Notes under the pieces: model-generated
Database searches by the model: none
What the model saw: the letters and a program-made list of their open reading frames with translations, nothing else
What the model was told of the DNA's origin: nothing
Source of the DNA: Plotosus lineatus
Lineage: Eukaryota > Chordata > Actinopteri > Siluriformes > Plotosidae
Reading direction: 5' to 3'
Length of the DNA stretch: 64,000 bases
NCBI GenBank assembly: GCA_024760905.1
Contig: CM045745.1
Span: 7,096,282-7,160,281, forward strand
Translations under genes and position numbers: made by a program
In this document: positions 11,076-22,474 of the stretch, piece by piece
Numbering within the stretch: position 1 is the first letter of the stretch
Layout: the number at the start of each line of letters is the position of its first letter

Positions 11076-11775
11076 TAACCACCCACCCACCCCCAAGCTG
11101 CACGAACAACAAGCGCAGAAATCGAGGAAAGTATTTGTTTTGTGTTCCTAAACCAAATGATGACACGGAAGCTGAGTTATCAAAACGTTAAGCATTTTGG
11201 AGTTTACCATCATGCCATCTCTGGCACTATTCTCATCCTTAGTCACGAGAATGTGGCATCTTACTCTCTCCACAAAACTCCTCCTCCCGCTCTGGTTCAA
11301 ACAGGTAACTATTGACACCCATTTTCTCCAAATTGCTGCCATAGTTCCTTCTTGAAAACGTTTTTTTAAACAATTAAAATGTCACTTTTCAAATAGATCT
11401 GTTTGTCTATTTCCACTGTTCAACCTCACCCAACCAGTTCACATCAGGTCTGGGGAAAAATGACTGCTCACCATTGATTTAACCCCCACTAGGAATCCAC
11501 AGGATCAAATTAGGTAGTTTTGGACTTTTCATGGTGATTTATTTTAAAATAAAGCTATAAAAATGTTAAGTTTGAGCTTTAAAAGGTATAATAAGTTCTG
11601 CTGTAAGGATTACCAGTAACAGAATCATTTTAATCAGACCAGGATATATTATGTATGATGAACCATACCGGAGCGTAGTATGCCATGGTCACACACTGGT
11701 CCAATAAAGTGGAGGGGATGGGTTTACATTCAGTGAGAGATTTCTTTCATTTTCCCTGTAAGAAGGAAAGTGGGG

Positions 11776-11778
11776 TAA

Positions 11779-11842
<64 letters not shown>
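11776..11842. repeat. poly(A)/(TA)n tract
   Basis: About 20 A followed by more than 20 TA units. Confidence 0.95.
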
Positions 11843-11848
<6 letters not shown>

Positions 11849-11874
11849 ATGTATATATAAAAATAAAAATATAT

Positions 11875-12115
11875 TCGAGTCCCACTCTCCACAAGGTTGT
11901 CACTGGGTCATCGTCGCACCCAACCCCCCAGTGCAGCTGACTGGGTTATCAAAGGCCGGCCATGTCTCTCACTGTCTACGGTGAGAGGTTCATGTAATAA
12001 CCATTGCTGACTTTTTCGTGAAGAGGAGCTGTTTCTGTCCCTTGTTAAAGGGTTGTGTCAGGAAGGGCATCCGACGTAAAAACCTATGCCAAATCAAACG
12101 TGTGAATCAGATGAT
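11875..12115 (+). mobile_element. SINE A1, 5'-truncated
   Basis: Starts in the B box (CGAGTCCCACTCTCC) and runs to AATCAGATGAT just before the tail, where element K begins. Confidence 0.75.
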
Positions 12116-13666
12116 CAGGCATGTGATTCTTCCGCTCCGATTTTGTCATTTGCCTGGTTTAAAAAAAAAAAAAAACTCCGAATATGTCAAAATAACCAGT
12201 TCCGCTTTTATTCCGTTCCGAGTTTTGCATAAAATGACCTCTCTTGAGACCTTACTTATGACCTTACTTAAGACCATGATGTTATGACCTCCCGAGAAAC
12301 GTTACTGCTGATTGGCTGATGATGATGGGCTGATGATTGGCTGATGATTGGCTGATGTTGAAACATGTACATAGACATACACACCACTTCCAATCTGTTG
12401 AGCTATTGAAAGGATGTCGAAAATAGAAAAGATTCTGCTCGAATCAAAGAAATAGATAAAGGTGTGAAAAACAAGTTTAGGTGGGAATGGATGGAAAAAG
12501 AAGCCGTAGCATTTGTAGGTAAAAAGAAGGTGACGCATTTGTTCGGTGACTTCTTCCGCAAAACCGATCGACCTGGGAAGGCATTGTGTACGTGGTATAA
12601 CGACACTATCGACTATGGTGGAAGGGCTTTGAAGGCGTTTGACAGCCACGCGTAAAGCAAGAAACATGTCAAAAAACTGGAATTAAGGAAAACAAATTAT
12701 TCAATTGCCGGAAGATTCCAGAACCCTACAGACTTAACTCTTTGTTTGCCGTTCGACCATAAACTTCTGTGCAAAGAAAAGAGCCAGTGAAATAACCAGT
12801 ACCTGTCGCCGATCGAGTAGTTACTTTTGAGGTATGTTTGAGAATTTTCTTGTCTAGTTTCCGATTATATTTTTCAAATTCTTGTGAATGCATGCATGCT
12901 TTAGGTGTAGGACGTTCACGTGTTTATTCCGTGAACTGAATCAAATGAGCCGACTCTATGGTCACTGAATCATTTTTCTGCTGTTTAGAATAAATAAATT
13001 ATTACGGCATTAACTCACCAGTTTTTGGTAATTAACTGATGTAAATCGGCATTGTTATTCAGTGTTTCTGGACAGCAGCGGGAGTGTGTGCTTGTGTAAT
13101 TAGCCCATTAATATTGTAAATGTAAAACTATGAATCTGATACTCGACCGAAACGCCTCAGCATCCAGGACAACAAACTTTCGAAGGCAGCCTCCAGAAGG
13201 AAGTGCCATGCTAAAGCACTAAAGATAGAGAAACATTCGTTCAATAAACAAATGTATAGCATGTCATGTGTGTAGTTTTTTCCAGATTGTGTTTAAAGAC
13301 AATGACTGTTGATAATAGTGTTGTGAGGCAGGACATATCTATAAGAGGGACTATTTGATTTGATTTGTGACTGTGACACTTTGATTAGTGTTGGAATCCC
13401 ACATGATAAATCCACAAGTTGAGGTACAGTCTGTATATGGAGATTAGAAATTAAACTTTCTAGAGCTCTTTCAGTGTCATTAAATAGCCTTTTCCCCTTC
13501 TGAAATGCTTAAAACCTAGGAGCCTTGGGGGGGGGGGGGGGGGGGGGGTTTCGCCCCCCCCCTGTCCCACCACCCACCCACCATTGTTTCACCCTGGACC
13601 CGACTGCGCTCCCCAGACTTCTGGCTGATTTTCAGATATTTTGGTGATGGTCAAATCACATGCCTG
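12116..13666 (+). mobile_element. unclassified DNA transposon remnant (element K)
   Basis: Ends CAGGCATGTGATT and AATCACATGCCTG are 13-bp inverted repeats about 1.55 kb apart. Inside, 12464-12652 on the plus strand reads FRWEWMEKEAVAFVGKKK, then DFFRKTDRPGKALCTWYN and YGGRALKAFDSHA. Related fish transposon proteins have a BED-like finger C.WC......G...L..H....KH; here the second Cys is Tyr and a stop falls between the histidines. A 22-G run with a 9-C run lies at 13527-13562. Superfamily not assigned. Confidence 0.55.
13527..13562. repeat. G22-TTTCG-C9 tract
   Basis: Twenty-two G, five bases, then nine C; can form a hairpin or G-quadruplex. Assembly length is doubtful. Confidence 0.9.
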
Positions 13667-13697
13667 ATATAAATCTTTTCTCGAGAATTTTTTCTCG

Positions 13698-14222
13698 TTC
13701 TCGAGAGTCGCCACAGCGAATCATCTAATTCGCACATTTGATTTGGCATGGGTTTTTAACGTCAGATGCCCTTCCTGTCACAACCCTTTAGCAAGGGACA
13801 GAAACACGCTGACTTTGCAGCCTATTCTTTTCAAAAATCAGCAATGGTTCTTTTGCATGAACCTCTCACCATAGACAGTGAGAGACATGGCCCGCCTTTG
13901 ATAACCCAGTTAGCTGCACGGGGAGGGGGGGGGGTGTTGGGGGGGGGGCAGTGACAACCCTGTGGGGACTCGAACCCCCAACCTTAGGATGTGCCCTAGC
14001 CACTAGACCAGGGGTGTCAAACTCATCTGCGTGTTCAGGCAGCTGATTGGTCAATCTGTGTGCTCTGTACAGAGACTGACCAATCAACTGCCTGAACACT
14101 CAGCTCAGTTGATTAAATGAGCAAAGTCAGGTGTGCTGCTGCTTGGTTGAAACAAAAACCTGCAGCCACATGGCCCTTTCTGGCACGAGTTTGACACCCC
14201 TGCACTAGACCATCACTGCCCT
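13698..14222 (-). mobile_element. SINE A1, split by a hAT MITE
   Basis: Minus orientation: tail AGTCGCCACAGCGAATCATC at 13706, body, B box complement GGACTCGAACCCC at 13964. The head is interrupted at 14010 and resumes at 14202 with CACTAGACCATCACTGCCC. Confidence 0.8.
14010..14201. mobile_element. short hAT MITE with 8-bp target duplication
   Basis: Ends CAGGGGTGTCAAACTC and GAGTTTGACACCCCTG are perfect inverted repeats. CACTAGAC flanks both sides. About 185 bp and non-coding. Confidence 0.9.
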
Positions 14223-14255
14223 CTATATACACACACACACACACGCACACACACG

Positions 14256-14813
14256 GGAGGTGGACAAAATAATAGAAACATCTAACATTTTGACATCGTA
14301 ATCTTTGAACATAATTTAAACAATCAAAACTTGGCATGTTATTACTTTTTGTATAATAATTTTGTTATTTGATATGTTGATGTAAAATACATGTTTTTTT
14401 TTTTTTTTTCCCCTTTTCAGATATTGAAAACATTAAACAGACATAGAAAAGATTAATCATACCACATAATGGCAGACCTCTCAGATTTTAAATGTGGCCA
14501 AATAGTTGGTGCTGGTATGGTCGGTGCTAGTGTAACAAAAACTGCTCAAATGTTCGGTGTTTCAAGAGGAACTGTCTCAAAAGTAATGAGTGGCTTTGAA
14601 AGAGAGGGACAAACGTCCTCAGCAAAGCACAGGTCCGCCATCGTCTTTAAAAGAGTTGGAGGGGATTCGAACTGAAGAATGGCTTAAAATTCCTTTGGAA
14701 ACAATTCACAAGTTGTATGAATCAATACATATGCCATGTTTTGATTGTTTAAATTATGTTCAAAGATTATGATGCCAAAATGTTAGGTGTTTCTGTTATT
14801 TTGTCCACCTCCT
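14256..14813 (+). mobile_element. internally deleted Tc1/mariner element
   Basis: Ends with about 85-bp inverted repeats beginning GAGGTGGACAAAATAA. The plus strand encodes MADLSDFKCGQIVGAGMVGA, then SVTKTAQMFGVSRGTVSKVM (transposase helix-turn-helix) and directly after it the far C-terminal piece EEWLKIPLETIHKLYESI. The whole catalytic DDE region has been deleted, which makes it a non-autonomous derivative. Confidence 0.85.
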
Positions 14814-14886
14814 GTATACATGCACACATAAATAAATATATAGAATGTTTGTGTGCATTTTAAACTGTGCATTCTTTTCCCTTTAG

Positions 14887-14991
14887 CATACTGTGATGCT
14901 ACAGCGCAGACGTGATGGTATAACGCCTGCTATGCCTTCAGCTGAAGAGAGGGAAGAAATGATAGATTCTCTTGGAGGGAAGCCCTACTGA
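14887..14991 (+). CDS. chchd7: chchd7 last coding exon
   Basis: Thirty-four codons plus TGA. The acceptor is TTTAG at 14882-14886, with a pyrimidine-rich stretch (TTCTTTTCCCTTTAG) before it. The peptide starts HTVMLQRRRDGITPAMPSAE and ends SLGGKPY, matching the conserved C-terminal tail of CHCHD7 (MQRR..G..P.MP.A.ER..I....G.MPY in the human protein, from memory of the family). The tail lies outside the disulfide hairpin. An intact reading frame ending at the family's usual place argues for a live gene. Confidence 0.9.
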   Translation, partial: HTVMLQRRRDGITPAMPSAEEREEMIDSLGGKPY

Positions 14992-15350
14992 AACAATTGC
15001 AGAACAACGTGTGTCTCACTGGGGGTGATGTATGTGTGGATAAGTGCATCTTTCTAATATGAAGCCTTTAAAACTTTACACTTCAGCTCAACTCGGTGGG
15101 CCTGGGGGTTATGTATGTGAGTGGTTTTTTTTTTGGGGGGGGGGTTAGTTTGTGTTTAAATACTAGTATGAAGTCGCTTGTGTTTATTTGAGAGTGCGAG
15201 TGCTTCCATGAGGATTTTTAAACACATGCTTGATCTTGTGATCCTATGTTGATCATTCTGTGAATCTGGCAGATGTCCGTATAAATAATGTTTATTTTAA
15301 TCTCAGGATTGCTCAGTATCAAGAGTCAAATAAAGAATGAAAGAAAAAAA
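14992..15350 (+). promoter_or_regulatory. chchd7: chchd7 3' UTR with polyadenylation signal
   Basis: About 350 bases after the stop codon. A canonical AATAAA at 15329-15334 is followed by an A-rich stretch at 15343-15352, where cleavage is likely. A short G-run at 15135-15145 is the only simple repeat. UTR extent is inferred from the signal only. Confidence 0.6.
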
Positions 15351-17180
15351 AAACTTGTTTCTTCTTCATGTCACTATAAATTGTAAGAGTTTATTTTTCC
15401 AGAAGTCATTGAGTACTGATGATGACAAATGTTTCATTTTGTCCTGATAATGAAAGTAAAATTGTTATAATGATCTGCTCAGTAGTGTGTGAAGGCTTGC
15501 ACTTCTGCTAGTGAACTCTAGAGGGAGATAGGATTCTACAGTGAGTGCACTATTAGTGACTTGGTTTCAGCAGGCTTCCCTTATGGACTTGTTTTAATGT
15601 GATACTTTTCACTCCTTTTCTGAGCCATTTAATCCCACTACTAGGGTTGTGAAGAGGCTGCTGTCTGTCTCAGCTGACACTGAATGAAGGCGGGGTACAC
15701 TCTGAACAGCTCACCAGACCATCACAGAGCAACAAACCTAGCCATACACACTCACATCCACACCGAAGGGCAATTTAGAACAGCCTGGAAGCATGTCTTT
15801 GGACTGTAGGAGAAAACTGGGGTACCTGGGAGATATCCACGCAACAGAGGGAGAACATACAACTCTTCTTGCTGTGAGGCGGATGTGCTAACCACTACAC
15901 CATTGTGCTGCCCATCTTTCTTTTCAAGCCAACTCATTACAGATGCCTGAGTGACCTTCTGTGTGTTTGTAATAAGCACTGAGAACAATCATTCTGTTGC
16001 CAATCAGACAGACTGTTATCTGTAAGCGCTGTGCTTTCCATCGCCCACTCAAGCCTCAACTCCTTATGATTGAATGGATGAGTAAATTCAAGCTTGATGG
16101 TGTTATGAGCAGAGAGTATTTTATATAAATATAAAATGATAAAAATTTCACAATCATCTTTTTACAGAAATGAGGTGCTGGCCCAATGCCAAGTGGTTCA
16201 GAGTTGAAGCAATTGTAGACCCCCCCTCTGCTTCCAAATTGACTACTGCAACATAATTGAGCAATCAGTGGCATTCCTCTTAAATAGCAATAGGTTATCA
16301 TGAATGAATTTGGAGTAATGATGTGTTATTATTATAATGGTAGATAAAGGGTGATTTGATTGCGCCACTCTGTGTTCACTCAGTAATCATCTGTGCAAAG
16401 TAAGTGTTCCCCCAAGGCGTGTAATCCATCTCTACCATGAAAGGTTGTGAAACGCAGTGCTCGGTGCAATAGTTCATCAGGCTGGGCGAAACTGGCAAAT
16501 GGATTCAATCTCATAGCATGGAGCTGAACAGAGAATTACACGTCTCAGCACCAACTGCGTTTATGAGTCTTGTGTACGTGATGAAGAAAATCAGATCTTG
16601 CAAGAGTGTGCAGGATGCTGGTGTAGTGGTTAACATGTCTGCCTCACACCAAGAAGGTCCTGGGTTCAAGGCTTGGGCCTTCCTGTGTGGATTTTGGCTC
16701 GTGTGAGGAAAACGGATTAACCCTTGCAAGCACAGGAAGAACATGCAAAGATATTTGGCTAACTGGCTGTTCCAAATTTTGCCACGGTGTGGATGTGTCA
16801 ATGGTTTTGTGATGGTATAGTGAGCTATTCAGGGTTTTCCCTGCATCCCTAATAGGATTAAGCAGTACAGCATATGAAAGAATGAGCGAGATCTTACATG
16901 ATGGTAGTACAGCCCACGCTGCATGTCCATGAGATTCATTACATGCTTTAAGAGGCTTGCTGTAAATCTGAAAAAAAAAACAATAAAAGCCCAATCATTT
17001 CAAAACTCCCACTATGTGTGGTGTGGCAAGCTGTCCAGGGTGTACTCTGCCCTCACCCAGAGTCGGCTAAGATGGGCGCCAGCCTCTCTGTGACCCTAAT
17101 TAGGATTAAACAGTTGAGAAAATGAATGAATGAATGCTGTCCAAACTATGAAGTGTGCACATAATCATTGGTTCATAATC
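15350..17180. other. intergenic region between chchd7 and sdr16c5
   Basis: Convergent-gene gap. It contains SINE B pieces (15640-15917 minus; 16612-16870 plus; 17018-17130 plus, ending in GAATGAATGAATG). The remainder (15350-15640, 15920-16610) shows nothing recognisable. Confidence 0.6.
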
Positions 17181-17186
17181 TTTATT
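17181..17186 (-). promoter_or_regulatory. sdr16c5: candidate polyadenylation signal of sdr16c5
   Basis: AATAAA on the minus strand, about 690 bases past the stop. The interval is free of recognisable transposons, which fits a 3' UTR. No transcript evidence. Confidence 0.4.
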
Positions 17187-17868
17187 GTTTTTAACATTAA
17201 ACTGTTTAATTTCTGAACTTGTGTCACTTTGGGACCGGCTTCCTCTGTACATATCAGTTATTTAGAGCGGCAGTGTCATGTTTTTTTTAAAGTCAGTAGT
17301 TTATGTAATATTAACGGTGGTATTAAACAAATTATAGAAATGTATATAAATGTAGATTTGTTTTCTGAAGGCGAACGGAAATGAATCTGGTTTGTATAAC
17401 CTTTATAACTCCTATCCACTCCATGCTAGATTCAAAAAGTTGGTTTGATACAATCTGCTTAAAAATCATGACACGTCTCGTAAAAAAAAATTAATTAGAG
17501 GTACATGAGACAAACCATGACACATTTTCAACAAGTGTATTCTAGCCGCTTGATTTACAAATATTTATCTTTCGAAGACACAAATTGTTTGATTAGACAC
17601 ATGTAAAAATACTAGTTATTACACAGTTATTAATTATACTGGCACATTTTATGTGCTTCCAAGATTAAATGCCGTATATGTGAGCTTAGTGTTGATAGTA
17701 GGTTGCGTTCTCATTCTTGCATATTTTTAAATCGGAATTCTGTCATACATTGAATTATTCCTCCCAATGCAGCTTTGCTGTGTCTCATTAAAGACTTGTG
17801 AATATCGCCATAAGACACACGGCTGATGATCCCGAAGCTCTGCGGACGAGATTAATCTTTCACAGACT

Positions 17869-17965
17869 TCAGTTGATCTTCATGTTATGACCTTTGAACT
17901 TAGCCATGAAGTCAAATGCTCCCAGATAGTCACCTAACAACAGACCGATTTTAAGGGGCACTATG
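17869..17965 (-). CDS. sdr16c5: sdr16c5 exon 6 and stop
   Basis: Completes codon 275, then 31 codons and TGA. Acceptor CTGTTTACAG. The peptide is IVPLKIGLLLGDYLGAF then DFMAKFKGHNMKIN. PLK.GLL..DYLG matches the human C-terminus, where a hydrophobic stretch is thought to contact the membrane. A TTTATT at 17181-17186 gives AATAAA on the minus strand about 690 bases beyond the stop and is the best polyadenylation candidate. Confidence 0.88.
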
Positions 17966-18062
17966 CTGTAAACAGAAAAAATATGGAAAATAAGTGTCAA
18001 TTATATGTTAATACCAATACAAGAATACACAAAAAAAAAATCAATCCAGCTCTATATTAAAA

Positions 18063-18066
18063 TATA

Positions 18067-18140
<74 letters not shown>
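18063..18140. repeat. (AT)n(AC)n microsatellite
   Basis: About 25 AT units followed by 12 AC units; directly beside MITE E copy 3, in sdr16c5 intron 5. Confidence 0.95.
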
Positions 18141-18141
<1 letters not shown>

Positions 18142-18144
18142 GAC

Positions 18145-19021
18145 ATGGTGGTATCTCACCTTACGAAATTAATCTGTTCCAGAGCCTTTTTCGTAACCTG
18201 GATTTTTCGTAAATTGAACCGCATGCTACATGTAAAACGTGTGATTCGTTCCAAGGCCCCCAATACTACCCCCTAAACCCTTTAAAAATTACAAAAGTAT
18301 ACCTTTTAAGGCCTCCTTCTGCTTCAATATCGTACCAATGGTAGACGGGTTTGGCCATATTCCTTTGCGATATCACTCAACCGCATGCCACGAACCCGCT
18401 TCTTATTTTCACTCGCACCGGAAATCACACGTGTGTGTGTGTGTGTGTGTGTATGCGCGCGCGCATGCATGTGTTGACCATGTCTTCATAGCAAAGTTAT
18501 AATCTTACAAATGTTTCTGGAAGGTTAAAAGCACACTCAAAAATCTCATGAAACAATAGTAACTCTGTCCTTTACACGAAAAGCATTATGGGAGAGGCAG
18601 CTCCATAATAGCCCATGGGAGGCCAGCGGGGCGGGATGTTGGGAGATAGCCAATGGGAGGGAGCTGTGTCATCCCTCCTAGCCAATGGGAGGCCAGCGGG
18701 GCGGGATGTAGAGAGACAGCCAATGGAAGGGAGCTGCGTCATCCCTCCTAGCCAATGGGAGGCCAGCGGGGCAGGATGTTGAGAGACAGCCAATGGAAGG
18801 GAGCTGCGTCATCCCTCCTAGCCAATGGAAGGCCAGCGGGGCGGGATGTTGGAAGATAGTTATGGGAGAGCAGCTCGAGCATTGTTTGAATGTTGAATGT
18901 TTGAATGGCGCGTTTCGTAAGGAGAACTTGTTTCGTATATAGAGACAAAAAACTTTGGAAAATGTTTTTCGTAACCTGGGTTTTTTGTTTGCTGGGACGA
19001 TGATAAGGTGAGGTACCACTG
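18145..19021 (+). mobile_element. Tigger/pogo-like MITE family E, copy 3
   Basis: Ends GTGGTATCTCACCTTACG and AAGGTGAGGTACCACTG with TA outside the right end. Interior: (GT)n at 18431-18452, then about 60-bp minisatellite units around CCTCCTAGCCAATGGGAGG at 18600-18850. Confidence 0.85.
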
Positions 19022-19794
19022 TATATAAAATTAGTCTGTAATTTAACTGTACAGCATGTTTATATTTCCAGGTTTATTGAACTGTAGCAACAGTAGCAAA
19101 GGTGAATGGATTGTGATTCATGGGCCAGTTCAAGCAGTAAGCACACAGTTGTGTGTAAATACTTTTCACTTGCATATAAATCTGGTACAAATCTACTTCC
19201 CACAACAAAATGTTAAAACTTGGAAAAATAAAGCTAATTACAGAGCTTGTGTTATTTTGGTCGAAACAGGACACGGTATACTGTAGGAACGAAACCAGAA
19301 ATTGCCTTGAAAATAACACTCGAAGGAATAAAATAAAAAGTAATAGAAATAATATAATGGTCATGATATCAATCAGGGTTGGACACACTTTTACAGCATG
19401 CGAGCTACTTACAAAATGAGCAAATCAAAATGATCTACCAATTATAAAGTTGCAAAACATTTATTTAATCAGAAATATATTGAATTCTTTTTATGAACAC
19501 TATATGTTAGTGTACCTTGCATAACTGCATGAACCAATCTTCCTCAATACAAGGCTGTACTTTTTTTTTATCTTGCTCTGATGACTTGCACTGAATGGAA
19601 TTTATTGTTCTTAATGATTGCGCGACTCGACCGAAACGAAGCTGTGGTTGCTGCCTTTGCTTTTGAAGTTAGCGAGGCAAACGCACTTTGAAAATGACAT
19701 AGTAAAAAAGTCCATCTTCCGTTCCATACAGATTCTCCCTCATTCTTTCTTATACCCTTAAGTTTACAAGATGTTCAGTGGGGCCACTTAGACT

Positions 19795-20077
19795 GCTGGG
19801 CTCATAATCAGGAGGTTGTGAGTTCAAATCCCAGTTAGACCCGCACTGTGTTAAGACCTCTGGGCAAGGTCCTAACCACAATTGTGCCTCTGTTCACCCA
19901 GCAGTATAAATGGGTACCAATAAAAATATACTGGGAAGGTAACCTGCGATGGACTAGCATCCCATCCAGTAGGAGTTGTACTCCTAGTTGCTTCATGCTA
20001 CCGAAACCGTGAATAAGCCCCAGCCTGATGAGCCACTTGGCTTGGGTGTAAAAAGCCCACAGGAATTTACCTTTTAA
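19795..20077 (+). mobile_element. SINE D (tRNA-derived)
   Basis: Head with GAGGTTGTGAGTTCAAATCC (B box GGTTCAAATCC-like), then GGGCAAGGTCCTAACCACAA and the tail CCTGATGAGCCACTTGGCTT, typical of a fish tRNA-SINE. One copy only. Confidence 0.7.
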
Positions 20078-20079
20078 GT

Positions 20080-20640
20080 TTAGAAGACATAAATTGGAGG
20101 CTAACTCACTAGCTTGCTAGAATGCACTGTTATGCGCAAATGCGAAGTGACACCGGTGTCAAAAAAGGTCAGATTGGTCACACCAGCTGTCAATCAAATG
20201 ACAGATTTCATAGTGAGAATACTAGACTGACGTCTAGGTTTTAACGCCATTTGATCCACCCACACTACCTTTGCGATCGAGCGGTAGATCGTGATTGATG
20301 TACTAGGCACACCTGATATAGATTATTTTTTTGTGTGTCTGAAATATGAATTTCCTGTGCAACAAACTCGAGCTCATAGTTTTACATCATTTGCATAAAT
20401 ATGGAGCCACTCAGCCATGCAGATGGAGGAAAGGAAGGTCTCTATTTATAACATAATTTGTTCTTACACTTCAGGATTCCTTAATTCCTTAATTTCAAAG
20501 AAAAAATGTTCATATTTGAAATGGACAGCCCAACAGACAAACAATGCTCCTTCAGAGGCTCCGCCCTTTTAAATTCGTTGCCTTTATGCTGTGACCACTT
20601 GCAAAAGCCCTTGTTGCTGATTGTCTAGCAGAAATCTCTT
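20080..20640. other. unannotated sdr16c5 intron sequence
   Basis: Nothing recognisable; 20240-20310 has a few words (GATCGAGCGGTAGATCGTG) that may be decayed repeat. Confidence 0.4.
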
Positions 20641-20644
20641 ATTA

Positions 20645-20775
20645 CCCTGCGATGGCCTGGCAGGCTGTCCAGGGTGTACTCTTCCATCGAGCAGAGTTGG
20701 CTGAAATGAGCGCCAGTCTCCCCGATGACCCTGATTATTATTAAGCGGTTCACGAAATGAATGATTAAATGAATA
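20645..20775 (+). mobile_element. SINE B 3' end
   Basis: CCCTGCGATGGCCTGGCAGG to TTAAGCGGTTCACGAAATG, tail with ATGAAT repeats. 20780-21500 on either side of it holds unique intron DNA and a (GT)n at 21366-21388. Confidence 0.8.
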
Positions 20776-21513
20776 CTACTCTTATTATTGTAGTCATAAA
20801 CTGACTATTTCAACTCCATCCATGCTGCAAAACCCACATCTGTTTGGTATTCAAATTCCACATGATCTCTACGATCTTGTATCACGCCTGTAGCTATGAT
20901 AAAGTAGTTATCTTTAATCGCAGAAAAATACAACAGGAAGTCAACAGTTTTCCATAAACAATAGAGACAATATAACTGGTTGATCCCGTTCAATTTCATT
21001 CTGACCACTAGTGTGGAGTCTAAAGGATGTTCAGCGTTAAATATTGTACGCCAGAGCACAATCCTATAACTAATTATCTTATATATTTGTGGTAGCGTGT
21101 GGACTGTTTTGCATTGCATGCTAATTCCTGATCTAAAGGCGAGCCTGTAGACCTAAAAGATTGAGTAAAATCTACACTCCTACATGCATACACACACGAA
21201 CAACAATTCGGCAGGAACCTGGCACACGATCAGTCAAACATGTAAGTGGTTTATCCATTATAGTATCATAGCCTGGTTTCGCTAATTAAAATCTTAAATG
21301 ATGGCATAATTATACGAGACTTCAAAGAGATTTCAGCACAAGTAGCAGAGAGAGCTGTGCATTTGTGTGTGTGTGTGTGTGTGTGTGTTTGTGCGCGCGT
21401 GTGCCAGAATCCTGCATACACTACATGGGTTTTGTTGCTGGGTAAACACAGTACTGTATACAGAGCAGTGATGGCTAATTCTAGGAATGGCTTGCAGTCT
21501 AAATGTAACTTAC

Positions 21514-21639
21514 TTCTTTAAAGCCATGGATAAATAGATGATACGTGGCAGACATAGATAGACCTGATCTCGCCGGACAGCATCCACAATCTTTCTGCTC
21601 ACATAATCTGGCTCCAATATGGGCATGATTCTTGGCCAC
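21514..21639 (-). CDS. sdr16c5: sdr16c5 exon 5
   Basis: Forty-two codons shared at both ends, phase 2 in and phase 2 out. Acceptor TTTTTATAG, donor GTAAGT. Peptide begins WPRIMPILEPDYVSRKIVDA and ends PRIIYLSMALK; ILEP.Y...KIV.A is conserved with human SDR16C5. This is the C-terminal substrate-loop region of the enzyme. Confidence 0.9.
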
Positions 21640-22187
21640 CTATAAAAATACAAAAATCATCATCATCATTCATCCTAATCCTTTAACTATACTATGAGTA
21701 GAATTCTATACTGACAGTCTTTAGAACCTTTCAGAGAGAAATGTCTGTATGATATACAATATATCTGTGCTTGTAGGGTGGGGTTGGGAATATACGCGGT
21801 GGCTCTATTGATGATGGTGCTCGGGCACTTGAGAAAATGATGAGTTGTGATTTTGTTATGCTTCATTGCACATGTGTAGGTCACTTTGCAAAAGTGGACC
21901 AAATGGAGTCTTTCAATAAAGCCTCAAAAATTACCACTGTTGTTAGTCTACTTATATCATAATGCCACATGCATCACATGAACAACATCTCTGGACAATG
22001 AGTATAGTGGAAGCAGGGCTGAGCTACAGTGAGGTAGCAAGGCGAAACCTGATTGATTATAATATGACAGGGTCAGTTGACAACAGGCTACATCTGGGGC
22101 AAGACAGAGAGAGCGAGAGAGAGAGATGGAATAAAATCTATTGAAAAGATATCATAAATATAAGTATGAAATATGATTAAACATTAT

Positions 22188-22422
22188 CCTGTGGTACACT
22201 TAATCCTAGACTCCCGCAGAAAGGCGTTGCTGAGACGTGCTTTACACCGGAGGTCCTAGAAGAGAAGCAAAACCGATACATTTCTGAACTCCTGCCAAAA
22301 GTTTCAAGGAAGAAACAAATTGACTCCAGTATTATAATGAACTGGATAAGAGTGAAACTCTGTAAATCTGATCAGATCCTCTGTGCTGTGCTTGAGAGGA
22401 ACCAGGAGTTTAAATACTGACA
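22188..22422 (+). other. unrecognised open frame, about 78 codons
   Basis: A plus-strand frame open from about 22188 to TGA at 22420-22422, reading in part GVAETCFTPEVLEEKQNRYI and MNWIRVKLCKSDQILCAVLE. Charged and helix-like, with no start near its beginning. It lies antisense in sdr16c5 intron 4. I do not recognise it; a transposon fragment is likely. Confidence 0.3.
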
Positions 22423-22443
22423 TAATGATATTGATAATGTGAT

Positions 22444-22474
<31 letters not shown>

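Larger units (their letters stand above)
3305..14991 (+). other. chchd7: chchd7 gene, last two coding exons
   Basis: Partial gene on the plus strand. Two exons (3305-3403 and 14887-14991) spell the C-terminal 67 residues of CHCHD7, a small twin-CX9C protein of the mitochondrial intermembrane space. The first coding exon (about 17 residues, carrying the first cysteine of helix 1) was not found in 1-3304; it is probably left of the window. The intron of about 11.5 kb is almost entirely transposon-derived. The gene converges on sdr16c5, as in mammals. Gene identity is from recognisable family residues; the joining of the two exons rests on matching phase 0 ends and canonical AG/GT sites. Confidence 0.9.

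Noticed and set aside
12302..12360. CTGATGA words as hammerhead cores
   Set aside because: They belong to the short tandem repeat GATTGGCTGAT; no GAAA partner or pairing helices are present.
18600..18850. Direct repeats with spacers as a possible CRISPR array
   Set aside because: Units are contiguous degenerate minisatellite repeats in a eukaryotic MITE, without unique spacers.
21962..22144. Short frame with GLSYSEVARRN, resembling a Tc1 helix-turn-helix
   Set aside because: Only about ten residues fit, there are no terminal repeats and the rest does not match a transposase; too weak to annotate.
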